Positions 55,160 through 64,000 of a DNA stretch of 64,000 bases are shown one piece after another. The position numbers were made by a program, and so were the translations under genes. Below the pieces are notes generated by a model. It did no database searches. It saw nothing but the letters and a program-made list of their open reading frames with translations, and had not been told where the DNA came from. The stretch's first letter is position 1, and each line of letters starts with the position of its first letter. This DNA comes from an uncultured Bacteroidales bacterium (GTDB lineage Bacteria; Bacteroidota; Bacteroidia; Bacteroidales; UBA932), in NCBI GenBank assembly GCA_934695325.1, contig CAKUVD010000003.1:124001-188000 (forward strand), read 5' to 3'.

Positions 55160-56026
55160 TTATTCCATCACTTTCACGCGGATGTTTCGATACCATACGT
55201 TATCACCGTGATCCTGGAATCCGATGTAGCCTTCGTGGTTCGGGCCACCACAGTTGTTAAGGAGTTCAAATGCGATAGGCCAGTTCTGCGGATTGAACTT
55301 GCAGTTCTTGAGCATATCTGTCCACTGCTGTGTCCACAGATGGTACTCCAGCACATTCTCTCCATTCTGATAGTGAACCACGGTTCCCTTATAAACCATA
55401 ACACCTCCAGTCTGCCACTTTCCGTAGCCAGTGAAGTTCTGAGGGTTTGCAGGTATCATATCGTATAGGGAGGCTGACTTTCTGTCTCCGTCCTTGCCGA
55501 GCATTGCATCCGGATGATTCTCATTATCAAGTATCTGATATTCAGGAGCGGATACGTGAATCGGCTGGATTTCGACATTTCCATCCTTATCCTTTGAAGT
55601 AACCTCCTGTGCGAGATAGAATACACCAGAGTTGGAGCCTTTCTCTACCATCCAGTCAAACTCAAGCTTGAAATTCTTGAACTTGTGGGCAAATATAAGG
55701 TCACCGCCTTCCTTGGTCTGTCCCTCACCTGTGCCTGTACCAGTAAACTTGAGGCAACCGTCCTCTATGGTCCAACGCTCAGGGACATTGTCCTTCATAT
55801 AGCCTCTCCAGCCATTGAGGGAGGTACCGTCAAAAATGACATAATATCCGTCTGCGTCCTGCTTAAATGCACTGAGATCGACGCAAGGTTTCTCGACCAC
55901 AGTGTACTCCGGAACAGCAGAGGCTTCTTCCTCAACTTTTTTCTTTGAATTGTTGTTGCAGGCACAAGAGGATACTGCCGCAACACCGGCGACAGCCATA
56001 GCCGCATAAATAAATGATCTTTTCAT
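55160..56026 (-). CDS. DUF1080 lipoprotein, probable 3-keto-glycoside hydrolase
   Basis: The ~288-residue lipoprotein starts best at the ATG at 56026 ('MKRSFIYAAMAVAGVAAVSS' ending at the lipobox Cys; an ATG 4 codons upstream also exists). The mature part is a concanavalin-like jelly roll typical of DUF1080: 'VIFDGTSLNGWRGYM', 'LKFTGTGTGEGQTKEGGDL', 'FDWMVEKGSNSGVFYLA' and 'IGFQDHGDNVWYRNIRVK'. DUF1080 proteins in Bacteroides were reported to split 3-keto-glycosides. It sits directly downstream of two Gfo/Idh dehydrogenase genes, the expected partners. Confidence 0.82.
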   Translation of the reverse strand: MKRSFIYAAMAVAGVAAVSSCACNNNSKKKVEEEASAVPEYTVVEKPCVDLSAFKQDADGYYVIFDGTSLNGWRGYMKDNVPERWTIEDGCLKFTGTGTGEGQTKEGGDLIFAHKFKNFKLEFDWMVEKGSNSGVFYLAQEVTSKDKDGNVEIQPIHVSAPEYQILDNENHPDAMLGKDGDRKSASLYDMIPANPQNFTGYGKWQTGGVMVYKGTVVHYQNGENVLEYHLWTQQWTDMLKNCKFNPQNWPIAFELLNNCGGPNHEGYIGFQDHGDNVWYRNIRVKVME

Positions 56027-56065
56027 ATTATCGTGCATTTAGACATTAAACATTTCTGATAAAGA

Positions 56066-57556
56066 CTACTCTTCCGGCATAGGAGGAAGTTTGTAGCCAT
56101 TGTGATAGGTATGCTTGATCAGCTCGGCAGCGAATTCATTGGCATTCACAGGATCAGTATAGGTATTCTCAAAGGTAGGATGACCATCGTGAATGGAGAA
56201 GCCGTCCTTGACCATAGACCTTACCGTAGCATCGGCAGGAATGTTCGTGAAACGCATATTCTTGCCGTCCCAGTCTAGAACCTGGTTCAGACCCTGCAGG
56301 CGGATCGCAAGAACTCCCATCACGACCATTTCGTTGAACGGTCCGGCCTCGCTGAAGTCAGATGCCGAAGGAACACGTACAGAAGGATCCTCCTTGCAGG
56401 CGCGGACCCAGTCCTGAGCGTGGCTTAACTTGATACGCCTGAGAATCTGAGGCACCTCAGGTACTCTGCCGGAAACAAGATATGGTCTATGTCCATAGCA
56501 TCCGCAGATGAGAGTATCCTTAGTTCCGTGGAAAATCACACAGCCGCCCTCGAAGTTCAGATCCACACCGGCAGGAAGCCCCTCCGGCCTATCAGGAAGG
56601 AGACCGCCGTCATACCAGTTCACCTCCACTTCAGGCATAGCCACCTTAGGCATATTGTCTCGTGCCGGGAACACATATTTCACGTGCTGGGCTGAAGGGC
56701 AGGACTCGCTGAGAAGTTTCGTCGATGATCCCTGTACGTGAATAGGATAGCCGAGGTTAAGAGCCTTGAACGGGGCGTGAAGGATATGACACGCCATATC
56801 TCCGAGTGCGCCGGTACCGAAATCCCACCATCCGCGGAAATTCCACGGTGTATATACAGAATGGTACGGACGCATCGGGGCAGGGCCGATGAAAGCATCC
56901 CAGTTAAGGGTCGAAGGCACCTTCATCTTCTCCGTCGGCCGCTCAAGCCCCTGAGGCCATATAGGGCGGTCTGTGAAAGCATCGACTCTCGTAACCTCAC
57001 CTATCTCTCCATTCCATATCCACTCGCAAGCCAGCCTTACGCCTTCTTCAGATGCGCCCTGGTTGCCCATCTGTGTGGCGACGCCTGCCTTGGCGGCAAG
57101 TTTCGTAAGCAGTCTCGACTCATAGACTGTATGAGTAAGAGGCTTCTCGCAGTAAACGTGCTTTCCGGCGGCAAGAGCCTCGGCGCAGATGACTGCGTGA
57201 GTATGATCGGCTGTCGCACAGACGACCGCATCACATTCAGGAAGAAGCTCCTTGAACATAACACGGTAGTCATTGTATTTCTTAGCTTGCGGATAGCGCT
57301 TGAACACGTGGTCGGCATATTTCCAATCAACGTCGCACAATCCGATTATATCCTCAGTCTCCAGGTCTCTGAGCACGCTCGCCCCCCTGCCGCCGATGCC
57401 GACTGCAATGATCTTCAGCTTCCGGTCAAGCGGCTTAGGCGCTTCCTTAGCAGTAGCAACGTTGCCGGCAAAGATGTTTTTCGGAGATACGGCAAGCCCT
57501 AGAGCCGCAGCGGTTCCGACTCTGAGGAATGATCTTCTAGATAGTTCTTTTGACAT
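56066..57556 (-). CDS. Gfo/Idh/MocA-family oxidoreductase, Tat-exported
   Basis: The 496-residue precursor has a twin-arginine signal ('SRRSFLRVGTAAALGLAV'). The mature enzyme has an NAD(P)-binding fold ('IAVGIGGRGASVLRDLE'), 'YCEKPLTHTVYES' with the family's EKP lysine, and a Gfo/Idh C-terminal domain. The Tat signal implies folding with its cofactor before export. In the reported 3-keto pathway a periplasmic dehydrogenase of this type oxidises glycosides at C3. It lies 37 nt downstream of the second dehydrogenase gene and 27 nt upstream of the DUF1080 gene. Confidence 0.88.
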   Translation of the reverse strand: MSKELSRRSFLRVGTAAALGLAVSPKNIFAGNVATAKEAPKPLDRKLKIIAVGIGGRGASVLRDLETEDIIGLCDVDWKYADHVFKRYPQAKKYNDYRVMFKELLPECDAVVCATADHTHAVICAEALAAGKHVYCEKPLTHTVYESRLLTKLAAKAGVATQMGNQGASEEGVRLACEWIWNGEIGEVTRVDAFTDRPIWPQGLERPTEKMKVPSTLNWDAFIGPAPMRPYHSVYTPWNFRGWWDFGTGALGDMACHILHAPFKALNLGYPIHVQGSSTKLLSESCPSAQHVKYVFPARDNMPKVAMPEVEVNWYDGGLLPDRPEGLPAGVDLNFEGGCVIFHGTKDTLICGCYGHRPYLVSGRVPEVPQILRRIKLSHAQDWVRACKEDPSVRVPSASDFSEAGPFNEMVVMGVLAIRLQGLNQVLDWDGKNMRFTNIPADATVRSMVKDGFSIHDGHPTFENTYTDPVNANEFAAELIKHTYHNGYKLPPMPEE

Positions 57557-57593
57557 ACTAATTGGTATTTTGTTGTGTTATGAAATTCTGTTT

Positions 57594-58670
57594 TTATTTA
57601 TATTGTCGAATCAGTCCATATCCATTGGTCGCTGTGCGACGCCTCTCCCAGATCTGTTCCAATTCCTCGTGCGTGCCCTTGACAGGCATATCGTGAGTCG
57701 AGGCATCCTCCAGCATCTTCCAGGCGAACTCCGATGCGATGGCCGCATCCCTGAGCGAAGGAAGTCGGCTATCAGTAGTGCCGTTCCTCAGGCAATCAGC
57801 ATAGACATCTATCAGTTTGTCAATATTCTTTCCGCCGTATGGCTTCTCAATCCGCTCCGTACGGGTTACACCGTGAATATCGACGACAGCAGTCTTGAAA
57901 TCGTGCGTCATACGGACTATGCCCTTGGTGCCTATTATATCAGCGTACGAATTGTGTGTCTGATCTTTTGCCAGCTGGCCGTAGTTATGCCCCTGGGTGA
58001 TATCGAATACCACGCCGTTCTCAAATGTGCCGTGAGTCTGGAGCCACCACGGATCTTTCCACTCCCAAAGCCTTACGGCCTGGGCATTCCAAGTCTTGTA
58101 CTCGCTGCCAGTCAGCCACCGCGCAATGTCAATGTAGTGCATTCCGCAGTCGTGGAACGCCGGCCCCTCAAACTCGTGATGTCCCTCTCCTGGAGAAAGT
58201 CCCGGCGTCATATGACAGAGCCGCACAATAGCAAGTTCGCCAAGTTCACCGGAACGGATCACATTTCTCAACTCATTGTAATACCAGGAATTTCTCAGGT
58301 ACAGATCAACGGTCGAAAGGAGCCCCGAGTCTTCGGTTTCCTTCACCACTTCCCACTCTCTTTCGATGGAGTCTGCAATAGGCTTTTCCATTATGATGTG
58401 CTTGCCGGTAGCGACCGACTTGCGCACACGTCCGAGTCTCGTGTCGGCAAGAGCGGTAAGTGCCACCACCTCGACTTCCGGATCATTGAATATCAGATCC
58501 TCATCCTTTGTACGGATCACGTCCGGGAACTTTTCCCCCGCAATGCCGAGGGAAATATCCGAGATATCGCATATATACTTCAAATCCCACTTGTCGCTCT
58601 TACGGAATTCGTCCGCAAAGAAACCTCCCATCCTTCCGTAACCGATCAAACCAACCTTAATCTTCTTCAT
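57594..58670 (-). CDS. Gfo/Idh/MocA-family oxidoreductase, cytoplasmic
   Basis: The 358-residue enzyme has no signal. Its NAD(P)-binding motif is 'GLIGYGRMGGFFADEF', followed by 'IIMEKPIADSIE' with the EKP lysine and 'HDCGMHYIDIARWLTGSEY' in the C-terminal domain, which provides catalytic Asp/His. Members act on sugars or inositols. In the 3-keto scheme it could reduce the released 3-keto sugar in the cytoplasm. It is in a close minus-strand series with the Tat-exported paralogue. Confidence 0.87.
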   Translation of the reverse strand: MKKIKVGLIGYGRMGGFFADEFRKSDKWDLKYICDISDISLGIAGEKFPDVIRTKDEDLIFNDPEVEVVALTALADTRLGRVRKSVATGKHIIMEKPIADSIEREWEVVKETEDSGLLSTVDLYLRNSWYYNELRNVIRSGELGELAIVRLCHMTPGLSPGEGHHEFEGPAFHDCGMHYIDIARWLTGSEYKTWNAQAVRLWEWKDPWWLQTHGTFENGVVFDITQGHNYGQLAKDQTHNSYADIIGTKGIVRMTHDFKTAVVDIHGVTRTERIEKPYGGKNIDKLIDVYADCLRNGTTDSRLPSLRDAAIASEFAWKMLEDASTHDMPVKGTHEELEQIWERRRTATNGYGLIRQYK

Positions 58671-58725
58671 CTGGCTTCAATTAACACATGCGTGAAAGAC
58701 ACACGATAAATATAATAATAATTTT

Positions 58726-59661
58726 TCAGAAAATGACTTCCAATCCGTCATACGCCGCCTTCAAAGGCTCAGGAAGGCTGGCGTCAAGCTCCGCCTGCGT
58801 ACCGTGCAAAGTGCGTGCAAGATGCGTTAGATAGACCGGAACTCCTTCCGCCGGCTCATAGCAATGCGTTTTCTTCAAGACATTGACTGTATGAAGGACA
58901 TCATCCACACAACTATGAGAGAATATCCTGAAGTTCTCCACCTCGCCCAGTCCCATCGTGGCCTCCATTATCAGACCATTGAGCGGCTTCCAATACTTTC
59001 TGTCAAGGCCGTCCACCCCGAACTGCCCTCCTCTTGCGGCGTTTGCCGGGATACCGCCCGTATCTGTCGCATACAGCACCCGGCAGTGTCCCTTTATCAT
59101 AAGATAAATCAAAGCCTGTTCCTGAAGGTCGCCGGTGCAATGATTGGCCGGAAGGGCCTTGAAGGTCACGCCATCGACAGTGACCTCCTCCTGCTGCTCT
59201 AGTCCGATGACCTCAGGAGCCTGAAGGCCAAGCCGAGAAGCCGCCCTCGAGAAGTCATTCCGGCAGCGCTCCACCCACGAAGAGCCACAATAGACTCTCT
59301 TGATTCCTATTTTGAGCGCCGCCTCGGAGTTATAATGATCACCGTGTGAATGGGTGTAGAGAATAGTCTCCGGCTCGAATCCTTCCGGAAGCATATCTAC
59401 GTCAGACGGCGTGAAGTCCACTAATACCTTATCATCGACAAGGATGCTGCTCCATCGGCGATGCTCACCTCGATTATCCGGACCGTTCCAGTCAGCAGCC
59501 CCGGTTCCTATGAAGCGAACCTTGATGTGGTCGCCATCCGAAATTCCACAGCATACCTGGTTTCCGCAGGCATCCTGTCCGAAAGCGGCAGGCTCACCGG
59601 CCAGTGCCATTCCGATGACAGTCATTCCGAGCAGGACTGATGACAGTTGTATATTCTTCAT
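58726..59661 (-). CDS. Metallo-beta-lactamase-fold hydrolase, exported
   Basis: The 311-residue precursor has a signal peptide ('VLLGMTVIGMALAGEPAAFG'). The mature domain has the 'THSHGDHYNSEA' zinc motif, then 'PANHCTGDLQEQAL' and 'VYLTHLART' supplying further His ligands. It resembles PhnP/RNase Z-like phosphodiesterases more than beta-lactamases, so the substrate may be a phosphodiester or cyclic phosphate; export makes a nutrient role more likely. It lies between the WbsX-type and dehydrogenase genes. Confidence 0.83.
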   Translation of the reverse strand: MKNIQLSSVLLGMTVIGMALAGEPAAFGQDACGNQVCCGISDGDHIKVRFIGTGAADWNGPDNRGEHRRWSSILVDDKVLVDFTPSDVDMLPEGFEPETILYTHSHGDHYNSEAALKIGIKRVYCGSSWVERCRNDFSRAASRLGLQAPEVIGLEQQEEVTVDGVTFKALPANHCTGDLQEQALIYLMIKGHCRVLYATDTGGIPANAARGGQFGVDGLDRKYWKPLNGLIMEATMGLGEVENFRIFSHSCVDDVLHTVNVLKKTHCYEPAEGVPVYLTHLARTLHGTQAELDASLPEPLKAAYDGLEVIF

Positions 59662-59694
59662 TCTTTCCGTATTTTTATGTCTTTGAACAATTCG

Positions 59695-60873
59695 CTACTC
59701 CTTTCCTCCGAAGACAGACCTCACCGCCTCAAGGTACTGATATCCCCAGACCTCGTCCGGAAGCAGATAGCTGCCCTCGATCCATTCATTCCAGGCATTG
59801 ATCATAATGAACTTCTCCTGCCTGTCCGCATTACGGTCAGCATATTCCTTAGCCTCATTCAGATACATTCTGAATGTCTCCGGAGTGGCATCTACGTGAA
59901 TGACATCATCAATACCCTTCTTCGGGAAACGCGGCGTATCGTCCCAGCCGACAGCGACGGTCGGGTAGACAGGGATGTCCAGAATGTCGTGCCACGTCTC
60001 GCGAATGCCGATGGCACCGCAGTTCATCTTGGTATAGTCCGTATCGAAGGCACCCGGATTATAGCCCACCATACTGGCCACGCCGAGATTACTTATCAAG
60101 GACTTCACTTCCGTGATTTTCTCTGGGCTTGGATAAGGGACTCCGCCGTGTATCATCTGCAGATGCAGATCCGGGAATCCCGCCTTACGCACTTCCGCAC
60201 GCATATATTCCATTGCCTCCGCCGCCTTTTCAGGGCCTCCGAACCCATTGGTAAAAATGTTCAGGTCAAATATGGCAAACACCGGGCAGCCATTGACCTT
60301 CACATAGTTAGGTTGAGTGAAGTACTGACGGATGACACGATCGACGATGAGCTTGAAATCTTTCATTCCGACGGCCCCATACCAGAGAATAGAGCTGTCA
60401 TCACCCCACTTGTGCGGATTCCAGTAGTTATGAGGGACGTCGTGGTTTGCCCACATTATATAGAAATCCATCTTCCTGCAGCTAGGAGCCTTGAGGAAGC
60501 CATCATTGAGGGCGCTTTCTAGATAAGGATAATGGTCAAACCAGTACCAGTCATAGATGAAGGTGTTAACTCCATACTCAAGCGCCGTATTAATCCATTT
60601 TTCCACCACCTCCGGATCGTTGTCCATCTCGCACCCCCAAAGAGGGCGTTTCGGCTGATAATGTCCTTCATAGCGAGGATTGCCTTTCTGGATGACCTCC
60701 CACTCTCCGATTCCCTGTTCCCAGTTTGTACGGCCGAGAGAATCGTCGTGGCAGGATGGCCATACCCAGGCGCAGACGCGATAGTCATCACGCTGCTCGC
60801 CGTGTGTGCCGCAGCTGGCGGCACACATTGCGAGAGCGAGAATAAAATTCAATGTTTTCAGTGTCTTTTTCAT
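59695..60873 (-). CDS. WbsX/GH99-like glycoside hydrolase, lipoprotein
   Basis: The 392-residue lipoprotein (signal 'LNFILALAMCAASC') carries the PF14307-type GH99-like/WbsX domain. The pattern starts 'VCAWVWPSCHDDSLGRT', then 'YGVNTFIYDWYWFDHYPY', 'IMWANHDVPHNYW' and near the end 'IMINAWNEWIEGSYLLPD'. These are found in TIM-barrel enzymes that act on mannose- or rhamnose-containing glycans. Start: the ATG at 60873; the codon before it is a TTG. The upstream surface protein ends 3 nt before, so translation is coupled. Confidence 0.82.
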   Translation of the reverse strand: MKKTLKTLNFILALAMCAASCGTHGEQRDDYRVCAWVWPSCHDDSLGRTNWEQGIGEWEVIQKGNPRYEGHYQPKRPLWGCEMDNDPEVVEKWINTALEYGVNTFIYDWYWFDHYPYLESALNDGFLKAPSCRKMDFYIMWANHDVPHNYWNPHKWGDDSSILWYGAVGMKDFKLIVDRVIRQYFTQPNYVKVNGCPVFAIFDLNIFTNGFGGPEKAAEAMEYMRAEVRKAGFPDLHLQMIHGGVPYPSPEKITEVKSLISNLGVASMVGYNPGAFDTDYTKMNCGAIGIRETWHDILDIPVYPTVAVGWDDTPRFPKKGIDDVIHVDATPETFRMYLNEAKEYADRNADRQEKFIMINAWNEWIEGSYLLPDEVWGYQYLEAVRSVFGGKE

Positions 60874-60876
60874 CAA

Positions 60877-63800
60877 CTATTTTTCAATCGTGAGTTCTTT
60901 GCCATTGACTGTGATTACAGATTCATATTTGCATCCAGTCTCGACGTGAGTCGTTGCGTTGCTGTTGTTCGACGATCCGATAAAATGTCCCAGACGTGCC
61001 TTGTTCGCACCCTCTGAATCAGTGGAATTCTTGATGGAGACTGTACCCTTTGAAACGCAGTCTGTGAATATAGCCTTGATATTAAGAGCCGCATTATCGC
61101 TATGTCCTGTGTTTCTTCCGACAAAGCCACCGACGCCACAGTTTCCTCCGCCTGCGCCAAGGATCCTTCCGCCATTCCAATCCGCTGTAATACTGCCGGT
61201 AAATGAACATTTCGTGAATACACCACCACGCTCAAGATTGCCGAGGAAACCACCTATACGTGTCAAGTCATACTCTGAACCGCCAAGTGTATATGAGAGA
61301 GAGCCTCCAAATTCACAGTCATTGAATGTCAATACATTGTCGGCCGCACCTCCGCGGCCTACAAGTCCTCCAAGACTTGCTACCTTGCAGGAGCCTACGG
61401 TAATTGTCGCATTGCTGCTGCAGTTATTGAATGTCCAACGGATATTATTATCAGAAGCATCTCCGATAAGGCCTCCAACAGCATAAGCATTGGCCGTGAT
61501 GTTCATCTTTCCGTTGAACTGGCAAGCCTTCATCGTAAAGTTTACAGGCTTGCTGAATGTGCCATCTCCTGCACCGATGAAACCACCTGCACGGCAGCCT
61601 GTGTTGCTGACGGTGAATTCAACCGTAGAGATCACATTGGTCACTGTGAGTCCAGTCTTGGAGAGCAGGCAGGCGAGACTGCCGATATGCGCATTAGCAT
61701 CTTTCGCAGAGATTGTTCCCGCAAGTCTCAGGTCGTGGACATCGGCACCGAGGTTCTGTACAAGCCCGCCTCTAGAGCCGTGATTAGTACTGAATGTCAA
61801 TGTATGTTCATTGCCATTGAGCGGTGTCTGAAGTCTCTTGAGCCAATATGCGCCATAAGCGAGACTGCCTGATGGAATAGTGATGTCAGCATTGATAGCG
61901 ATTTCGTTGTCCGCAAGGTACTTTGCATCAACCACATATCCATCATTCAGCATATTATCCACAGACTTGGTGAATGCGACGAGTTCGTCCTGATTGTTGA
62001 TACCGTATAGACGGATGTTCTTGGCGTTGCTTCCGAGAATTTCCTTGCCGTCAGCAGTAGTCGCCTTGAGCAAAATTTCCTTCACGCCCTCAATGTCGCC
62101 CCTCCCGGAAGCAGGAGCGGTCACTGAAATCTTTCCGGACTTCCACGCCGAGCAATCAACAGTCCACCCCTTAGGGGCATCCACCGACACAGTCTTCAGA
62201 GTTGCATCTGCTGAAATAGCCACATCCTTCTTTTCGCCATAAGCGAAAGAAACTGTCTCAGTATCCGCAAACGAGACTTTGCTGTCCCACTTGATTGTTC
62301 CGGTCTCTACGTTGCCGACTGACTGGGCATCGTCATATCCGTCAAGCTTGCAGCCGATGACTTTGCCGATATATGTGCTCGTCTGTGTCGGATGCTGGTT
62401 GAGGAATGTAATTGTACCTGTGAAAGAGGAGTTCTTGACCACGGTACTCATTGTATAGCCACTTGTCTTTCCATTGCAGCGGCCGACAATGCCACCGATA
62501 CCACTGCCAGCATCCTTGGCAATCACCTTGGAGTTAAGGTCAATGACCATCTCTCCGCTGTTGGTACATCCGCTGATGACAGCATTCCTCTCCTGCGAGG
62601 CAATGATTCCACCGACACGTGTGGCTGATTTATGTTCAGCAGTATTGTAGTTTAGCTTTCCGCTGAATGTACAGTTCTCGACAGTCACGAGATTCGCTCC
62701 TTTCCCTACAGGATCGGTGCATCTGGCGGCAATACCGGCGATCACGTCCGCACCTGCATTGAGGCTTATAGTTCCGCTGTAGGAACAGTTCTTGAGAGTC
62801 GCCACGCCATTGAAATCAGAAACGAGTCCTGCGACATAACCGACAGCTATTCCGTTGCTTACGACAAGATTCACGGAACTATGGACATTCTCTATCGTAG
62901 TGGTTCCCTCGACACGCTGACAGAGCGTAGCGAGACTTGAAGTACGGTCTCCGGTTTCAATCTTACCGGCGAACTTGAGGTTCTTGACATCCTTGTCGAT
63001 ATATTTGGCGAATGTCGTGAAACCATCCGAGCTCTTGGACTTGACGTCAAAAGTAACTGTATGGTCATTACCGTCGATCTTTTCGTAAGTCTGATACATA
63101 AGATCTGCGGAATTGTTGCAGAAATCATCTGCGGTGAGAGTGAAATCAGCATTGAGGCTGACCCAGCCATCCACCATATATGGTGCGAGCGAAGCAGCAT
63201 AGGCCTCAGCATCATTGACAGCGGTGGCGTGTGCATTTTTGTCCCTGCCTATCGCTGTGATGCAAGCGATGAACTCATCCTTGCTGTTCACACCGGCACG
63301 ACGTACATCGACACTCTTAGGGAAGCCGCCGGCCGTGATTACGACCTTGCCATCAAGGGCCTGATTATCTTCAGATGGGGATGTGACTTTAAGTTTCTCT
63401 CCTTCTACTGTGGCTGTCCATCCTGCGGGGCAACTTGTGACGGCAGCATCGCTCACGCCTGTAAGTGTTAGATCATATTCAAAGGACTCTCCTCTAGTAT
63501 ACGAACGAAGGGCAGATGGAGTGATCTCAACACCACAAGGTCTAGCCTCGGCTATGTTGAACGCTACAGGCTTCCTGTGGTTACGGAGGAACTCGATGTC
63601 CTCAGATGATGATTTGAGGTAAGAAGCCTTGTCCGTATTGACAATCACCGTGACAGGATAAGACCCTGCGGCGAGGACAATAGGCACCTCGACAGCACTT
63701 TCTTTACCTGCGGCCACGTCAGCCGCAGTCGCAAGAGTGACTGTCACGGCCTTCTCACCATTTGTCTGAACAGGAACAAGAGTAGATTCTTTGGACGGAT

Positions 63801-64000
63801 CAATGGCCGTAAGGTCAATGGTATAGCTTCCGCAGATATCAGCAGTCGATGAAACCGTCACGCTCTGAATCTTCTCGCCTGCGGCGACCGTGCCGTCAGA
63901 GTAGACAAGGAAACTTGCGACAGATGCAAGGTTGCAGAAGTTAAGTCCTGCGACAGGAGCGTCAGTGCCCTCCTCAAGTCTTTCTGACACCTCGAAAGGG
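60877..64000 (-). CDS. Large surface protein with GLUG-like repeats (5' end outside window)
   Basis: The frame is open to the window edge, giving at least 1040 residues without its start. The first ~150 visible residues look like a DUF4493-type or Ig-like beta domain ('GSYPVTVIVNTDKASYL'). Two large modules follow at about residues 230-590 and 650-1035, each starting with a 'VNSKDEFI' or 'INNQDELV' lead and 'NADFTL'/'NADITI', then a series of GLUG-like beta-helix repeats ('VGGIIASQERNAVISGCTN', 'LGGLVGRGGAADNVLTFND'). Such proteins bind or coat glycans at the cell surface, and the signal should be upstream. The WbsX-type gene begins 3 nt downstream. Confidence 0.75.
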   Translation of the reverse strand, partial: PFEVSERLEEGTDAPVAGLNFCNLASVASFLVYSDGTVAAGEKIQSVTVSSTADICGSYTIDLTAIDPSKESTLVPVQTNGEKAVTVTLATAADVAAGKESAVEVPIVLAAGSYPVTVIVNTDKASYLKSSSEDIEFLRNHRKPVAFNIAEARPCGVEITPSALRSYTRGESFEYDLTLTGVSDAAVTSCPAGWTATVEGEKLKVTSPSEDNQALDGKVVITAGGFPKSVDVRRAGVNSKDEFIACITAIGRDKNAHATAVNDAEAYAASLAPYMVDGWVSLNADFTLTADDFCNNSADLMYQTYEKIDGNDHTVTFDVKSKSSDGFTTFAKYIDKDVKNLKFAGKIETGDRTSSLATLCQRVEGTTTIENVHSSVNLVVSNGIAVGYVAGLVSDFNGVATLKNCSYSGTISLNAGADVIAGIAARCTDPVGKGANLVTVENCTFSGKLNYNTAEHKSATRVGGIIASQERNAVISGCTNSGEMVIDLNSKVIAKDAGSGIGGIVGRCNGKTSGYTMSTVVKNSSFTGTITFLNQHPTQTSTYIGKVIGCKLDGYDDAQSVGNVETGTIKWDSKVSFADTETVSFAYGEKKDVAISADATLKTVSVDAPKGWTVDCSAWKSGKISVTAPASGRGDIEGVKEILLKATTADGKEILGSNAKNIRLYGINNQDELVAFTKSVDNMLNDGYVVDAKYLADNEIAINADITIPSGSLAYGAYWLKRLQTPLNGNEHTLTFSTNHGSRGGLVQNLGADVHDLRLAGTISAKDANAHIGSLACLLSKTGLTVTNVISTVEFTVSNTGCRAGGFIGAGDGTFSKPVNFTMKACQFNGKMNITANAYAVGGLIGDASDNNIRWTFNNCSSNATITVGSCKVASLGGLVGRGGAADNVLTFNDCEFGGSLSYTLGGSEYDLTRIGGFLGNLERGGVFTKCSFTGSITADWNGGRILGAGGGNCGVGGFVGRNTGHSDNAALNIKAIFTDCVSKGTVSIKNSTDSEGANKARLGHFIGSSNNSNATTHVETGCKYESVITVNGKELTIEK

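Noticed and set aside
57300..58709. 469-codon plus-strand frame
   Set aside because: Antisense to two clear Gfo/Idh genes; a by-product of their codon bias.
1..64000. CRISPR arrays, rRNA, tRNA, intact insertion sequences
   Set aside because: I found no regularly spaced repeats, no rRNA sequence, no tRNA cloverleaf in the intergenic gaps and no transposase. Short tRNAs could be missed by eye.

Overview
The window looks like chromosomal DNA of a gut-type Bacteroidales (Bacteroidota) bacterium. Pointers are the repeated TAnnTTTG -7 promoter motif, a bactofilin gene next to secA, a Wza/Wzc/CpsB capsule-export trio, an rhaB-rhaA-rhaT-rhaD rhamnose operon with an AraC-type regulator, a Gfo/Idh plus DUF1080 glycoside-oxidation cluster, and paralogous AAA-ATPase-like/PD-(D/E)XK (DUF1703-type) genes. 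I cannot fix the genus. I see no rRNA, tRNA, intact insertion sequence or CRISPR array.

Region 1 (1 to about 8.5 kb) is a worn accessory or defence island. It holds the start of a VirE_N/BT4734-like gene, a cas1 remnant, a helicase remnant, and then the most interesting item: a free-standing reverse transcriptase (1171..2874, YGDD active site). About 200 nt just upstream of it have a good Bacteroidetes promoter, four successive hairpins, and an 8-bp long-range pairing that closes the whole segment. This looks like a noncoding-RNA/RT defence cassette (DRT-like or retron-like). A degraded second copy of the helicase 3' end lies on the other side of the RT. A broken HD-domain hydrolase, sbcD-sbcC, and unrecognised and SDR remnants follow.

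Region 2 (8.5 to 16.6 kb) holds small stress and nucleotide genes: a DUF4359-like protein, a nucleoside deaminase, a large AlbA_2/Schlafen-plus-WYL protein, a DNPH1-like nucleotide N-hydrolase, ferritin, GreA, a low-molecular-weight phosphatase and a CobW-type metallochaperone GTPase with a histidine-rich loop.

Region 3 (16.6 to 43 kb) is mostly core genome: a FadL-type porin, a MATE transporter, bactofilin and secA, an aminotransferase, the capsule-export trio, rnhA, pdxA, recG, an S9 peptidase, an orphan vsr endonuclease, an M3 dipeptidyl peptidase and two secreted proteins of unknown function.

Region 4 (43.6 to 64 kb) is carbohydrate metabolism: a GH3 lipoprotein, the rhamnose operon on the minus strand bracketed by two plus-strand DUF1703-type paralogues (a third is a deletion remnant), the AraC regulator, and a minus-strand cluster (surface protein, WbsX/GH99-like, MBL-fold, two Gfo/Idh dehydrogenases, DUF1080) that resembles the 3-keto glycoside cleavage pathway. 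The surface protein runs out of the window at its 5' end.
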